A DNA stretch of 7,510 nucleotides from an uncultured Bacteroidales bacterium (lineage in GTDB: Bacteria > Bacteroidota > Bacteroidia > Bacteroidales > Marinilabiliaceae). The stretch's first letter is position 1, and every line of letters starts with the position of its first letter. The notes beneath the pieces are model-generated. The model saw only the letters and a list, made by a program, of their open reading frames with translations, was not told the DNA's origin and did no database searches. Shown piece after piece: positions 5,605 to 7,510 of the stretch. The stretch spans positions 1-7,510 of the forward strand of contig CAKVCS010000048.1 in assembly GCA_934725785.1 (NCBI GenBank), given 5' to 3'. Both the position numbers and the translations under genes were made by a program.

Positions 5605-6669
5605 TTATTGTGATGTCGGGCGCACGCTCCGGCCGCAGAGGCCATCTAACCGGGACAAGGCCTTGTAATAATTCCAGACGAAAGCACGGTTCAGAATGTT
5701 AAGCACCGACCCAGCCACCCCTACGGGGCGCAGCGTTAGCCCACCACCGCGCGGGGCGTCGAAGTCCATTTGGTCGAGGTAGTCGGCCATGAGGTGGAAG
5801 ATGTTGAAGCGCCCCATGACGTCGCGGCGGGCCGACAGTAGAAGCTCCAGCTCGGAATCGTAAGGGTCGGACGTCAAAAGGCCCTCGATGGCGGCTCGGG
5901 CGGACGGGAAGTCGGAAACGTCCACCTCGGTTATCGGCGCACGGGGAAAGTACTCCCTTACGTTTGGCGCACCCGAGTATATGACGTGACACCCTGCGAG
6001 GATGGCGTCGGAGAGTTTCTCCGTCCAGTAGTGGTTTGAACGGCAATTCTCGATGGCGATGGTGTACCTGTATGGAGCGAGGGCTTCCCATTTGTCGGCG
6101 ACCTCGCGGAATCCTCGCCCGAAAACGTCCACCTGGCCAGGGAAAGCGTCAAGCAGCTTGCGGACAAACCGCAGGCGTTCGACGTGGCCACGGGTAAAGC
6201 ACTTGGCACTCGTTATGACAGAGAGCCTTTTCGTCTTGGCGGGCAAAGGGGATGCGGCCAAATCATCGTATGAGAAGGAGAACCGCGTGTCTTGCCCCCG
6301 AGACTCATAAAACCCCACGAACCACGGCAAAGCCGCCGGACCGAAAGAGGCATTAGGGCGGCGCATAGAGGCCTGGCACGTGTGGAGGCGGCCGAACTGT
6401 CCCGTGTAGGACGACGGGAACATGCAAACAGAGGAGGGCTCGCTGAGCATGAGCAGCGAGTTTGCGGGGGCGATGTCGAAGTGCGCCGCCTCTCGCAAAC
6501 ACTTATTGCGGACGACTACCGAGTCGGGGCGGACGCCGTCCGGCATGGCATTGAAAAAGAAATGATACTCCCTGCCGGCCGAGCTCAGCACCGGCCTGCC
6601 GCCAGGCAGCTGACGAGACGTAAGGGGCGCACCGCCCGTAAGTACGAGCACATTGACACATCTACTCAT
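5605..6669 (-). CDS. GT10 family glycosyltransferase (alpha-1,3/1,4-fucosyltransferase family)
   Basis: The ATG at 6669-6667 gives 354 residues. The donor-binding half carries the GT10 signature: PYRYTIAIEN (199-208), YWTEKLSDAILAG (214-226), then VIYSGAPNVREYFP (229-242) and a DVSDFPSARAAIEGLL helix (250-265). Family members transfer fucose (or a similar sugar) from GDP-fucose to N-acetylglucosamine or glucose units of glycans. Upstream, NSLLMLSEPSSV (70-81), ALPWFVGFYESRG (113-125) and KRLSVITSAKCFTRGH (147-162) also match bacterial GT10 proteins. There is no signal peptide or membrane segment, so it is probably cytoplasmic or peripheral. Its start overlaps the end of the GT4 gene by 8 nt (ATGAGTAG), which points to coupled translation and a shared pathway, most likely a lipopolysaccharide, O-antigen or capsule. 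A longer frame to 6696 would only deepen that overlap. The exact sugar donor and acceptor are unknown. Confidence 0.93.
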   Translation of the reverse strand: MSRCVNVLVLTGGAPLTSRQLPGGRPVLSSAGREYHFFFNAMPDGVRPDSVVVRNKCLREAAHFDIAPANSLLMLSEPSSVCMFPSSYTGQFGRLHTCQASMRRPNASFGPAALPWFVGFYESRGQDTRFSFSYDDLAASPLPAKTKRLSVITSAKCFTRGHVERLRFVRKLLDAFPGQVDVFGRGFREVADKWEALAPYRYTIAIENCRSNHYWTEKLSDAILAGCHVIYSGAPNVREYFPRAPITEVDVSDFPSARAAIEGLLTSDPYDSELELLLSARRDVMGRFNIFHLMADYLDQMDFDAPRGGGLTLRPVGVAGSVLNILNRAFVWNYYKALSRLDGLCGRSVRPTSQ

Positions 6670-7510
6670 CAGCCCAAGGCGTTGGCGACTCCCCACCCGC
6701 CCCTATGGCAGGGATTACAGGGTTGAGGACCTCGCCGTTTAACACTTTCTCGTATTTGGCCACATAGCCCTCCGCCATTCTCCGCGCCGAGAAGACGTCG
6801 CGCGCATACTCGTGGCACACGGCGGGGTCGAAATCGGCATGAGCGATGTCGTATATCATCTGGGAGCGCGAGGCGGATAGACACCCGACACCGGGCGTGA
6901 CAATCTCGGGCATAGCCCCGTAAGGGGTGGCGAAGACGGGAGCGCCCATATAGAGGCTCTCAATGACGGCGAGACCGAACGGCTCGTGCCAGGCGACAGG
7001 GAAAATTAGGCCTGAGGACTGGCGGAGCAAGGCCGCCTTGGCCTCGCCGGCAACCATCCCGTGGAACGAGACGCGCGGCGAGAGCGTGAGGCGGAAACCC
7101 ATATGGAAGCAGAAGCGCCGCCCGCCAAGGACATCAAGATGGCTGCCGTGGGGCAACCCCTTGGCCACCGATATGGCTCCGCTCACATTCTTGACCCGCC
7201 AGTCGGCCTTGCCGAGAAAATGGTAGCGGCATGAGCGCCGGCGCGAGAGATTTGGGGAGGCGTACTCAGGCCCGTCCCAGTCGATTCCGTTGTAGACGAA
7301 CTGTGTGCTGCCATGACGCGCAGCGTGATTGGCCGAGACGAAGACGGAGTTGCGACTGAAGGACTTATTAAAGTTGCCGTGGATGGTCTCAACGAAAGGC
7401 AGGCCGAACCCCTCGGGCGGCGCGGAGTTGAAATGGACAACGTCGACGCCGTCAGGGATCTGCTCTGTGAGCGGCTGCGCAGGATTTCGCCAAACGACAT
7501 TGGCAAACGG
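6662..7510 (-). CDS. GT4 family glycosyltransferase (5' end beyond the right edge)
   Basis: The frame is open from the right edge to a TAG at 6664-6662, giving the last 282 residues of a GT-B fold retaining glycosyltransferase. Visible family features are an N-terminal-domain segment with VVHFNSAPPEGFGLPFVETIHG (split at residues 24-45 of the fragment), SANHAARHG (59-67), the linker VYNGIDW (72-78), YHFLGKADWRVKN (96-108) opening the donor domain, and the EX7E motif in HEPFGLAVIES (175-185; Glu 176 and Glu 184), followed by APVFATPYGAMPEIV (190-204). The latter binds the nucleotide-sugar phosphates. About 50-100 N-terminal residues are probably missing. An internal ATG at 7186 is not the start, since conserved sequence continues upstream of it. 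The neighbouring GT10 gene overlaps it by 8 nt, so both likely extend the same surface glycan. Donor sugar unknown. Confidence 0.94.
   Translation of the reverse strand, partial: PFANVVWRNPAQPLTEQIPDGVDVVHFNSAPPEGFGLPFVETIHGNFNKSFSRNSVFVSANHAARHGSTQFVYNGIDWDGPEYASPNLSRRRSCRYHFLGKADWRVKNVSGAISVAKGLPHGSHLDVLGGRRFCFHMGFRLTLSPRVSFHGMVAGEAKAALLRQSSGLIFPVAWHEPFGLAVIESLYMGAPVFATPYGAMPEIVTPGVGCLSASRSQMIYDIAHADFDPAVCHEYARDVFSARRMAEGYVAKYEKVLNGEVLNPVIPAIGAGGESPTPWADE

Noticed and set aside
1..7510. Search for CRISPR arrays, tRNA or rRNA genes, transposases, attachment sites and phage or defence genes
   Set aside because: No regularly spaced repeats, no cloverleaf-like segments, no transposase or integrase reading frames and no defence-type domains were seen; the gene content is metabolic, peptidase and glycan synthesis.

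Overview
The window looks like chromosomal DNA from a GC-rich member of the Bacteroidales. The evidence is an S46 dipeptidyl-peptidase, an archaeal-type glycogen debranching enzyme of the kind usual in Bacteroides relatives, a tsaE gene beside an alanine-dehydrogenase-like gene, and two perfect copies of the Bacteroidetes -7 promoter box TAnnTTTG. I cannot place it below order; Muribaculaceae or Alistipes-like lineages would suit the base composition. Every supported gene is on the minus strand, so the window reads from right to left.

Right end to about 5.6 kb: a glycosyltransferase operon. A GT4-family glycosyltransferase (cut by the window edge) overlaps by 8 nt a GT10 (fucosyltransferase-family) glycosyltransferase, which suggests assembly of a surface glycan. 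A weak terminator-like hairpin follows.

5.5 to 1.76 kb: a three-gene unit with its own -7 box. It encodes an exported S46 dipeptidyl-peptidase (DPP7-type specificity residues), TsaE (the ATPase of tRNA t6A synthesis) and an alanine dehydrogenase/transhydrogenase-family protein whose nucleotide-binding and catalytic motifs look eroded. Both intergenic gaps are 17 nt.

1.76 to 0.88 kb: an intergenic stretch with a 13-bp tandem repeat, then a small exported Bacteroidales protein gene interrupted by an in-frame TGA. A good terminator hairpin closes it.

0.88 kb to the left edge: a 355-bp gene-free stretch containing an 11-bp G tract (on the minus strand), a well-formed Bacteroidetes promoter, and a leader of about 130 nt with two hairpins plus a competing long-range pairing. 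It lies in front of the N-terminal third or less of a glycogen debranching enzyme, which runs off the left edge. This leader is the best candidate here for an undescribed regulatory element.
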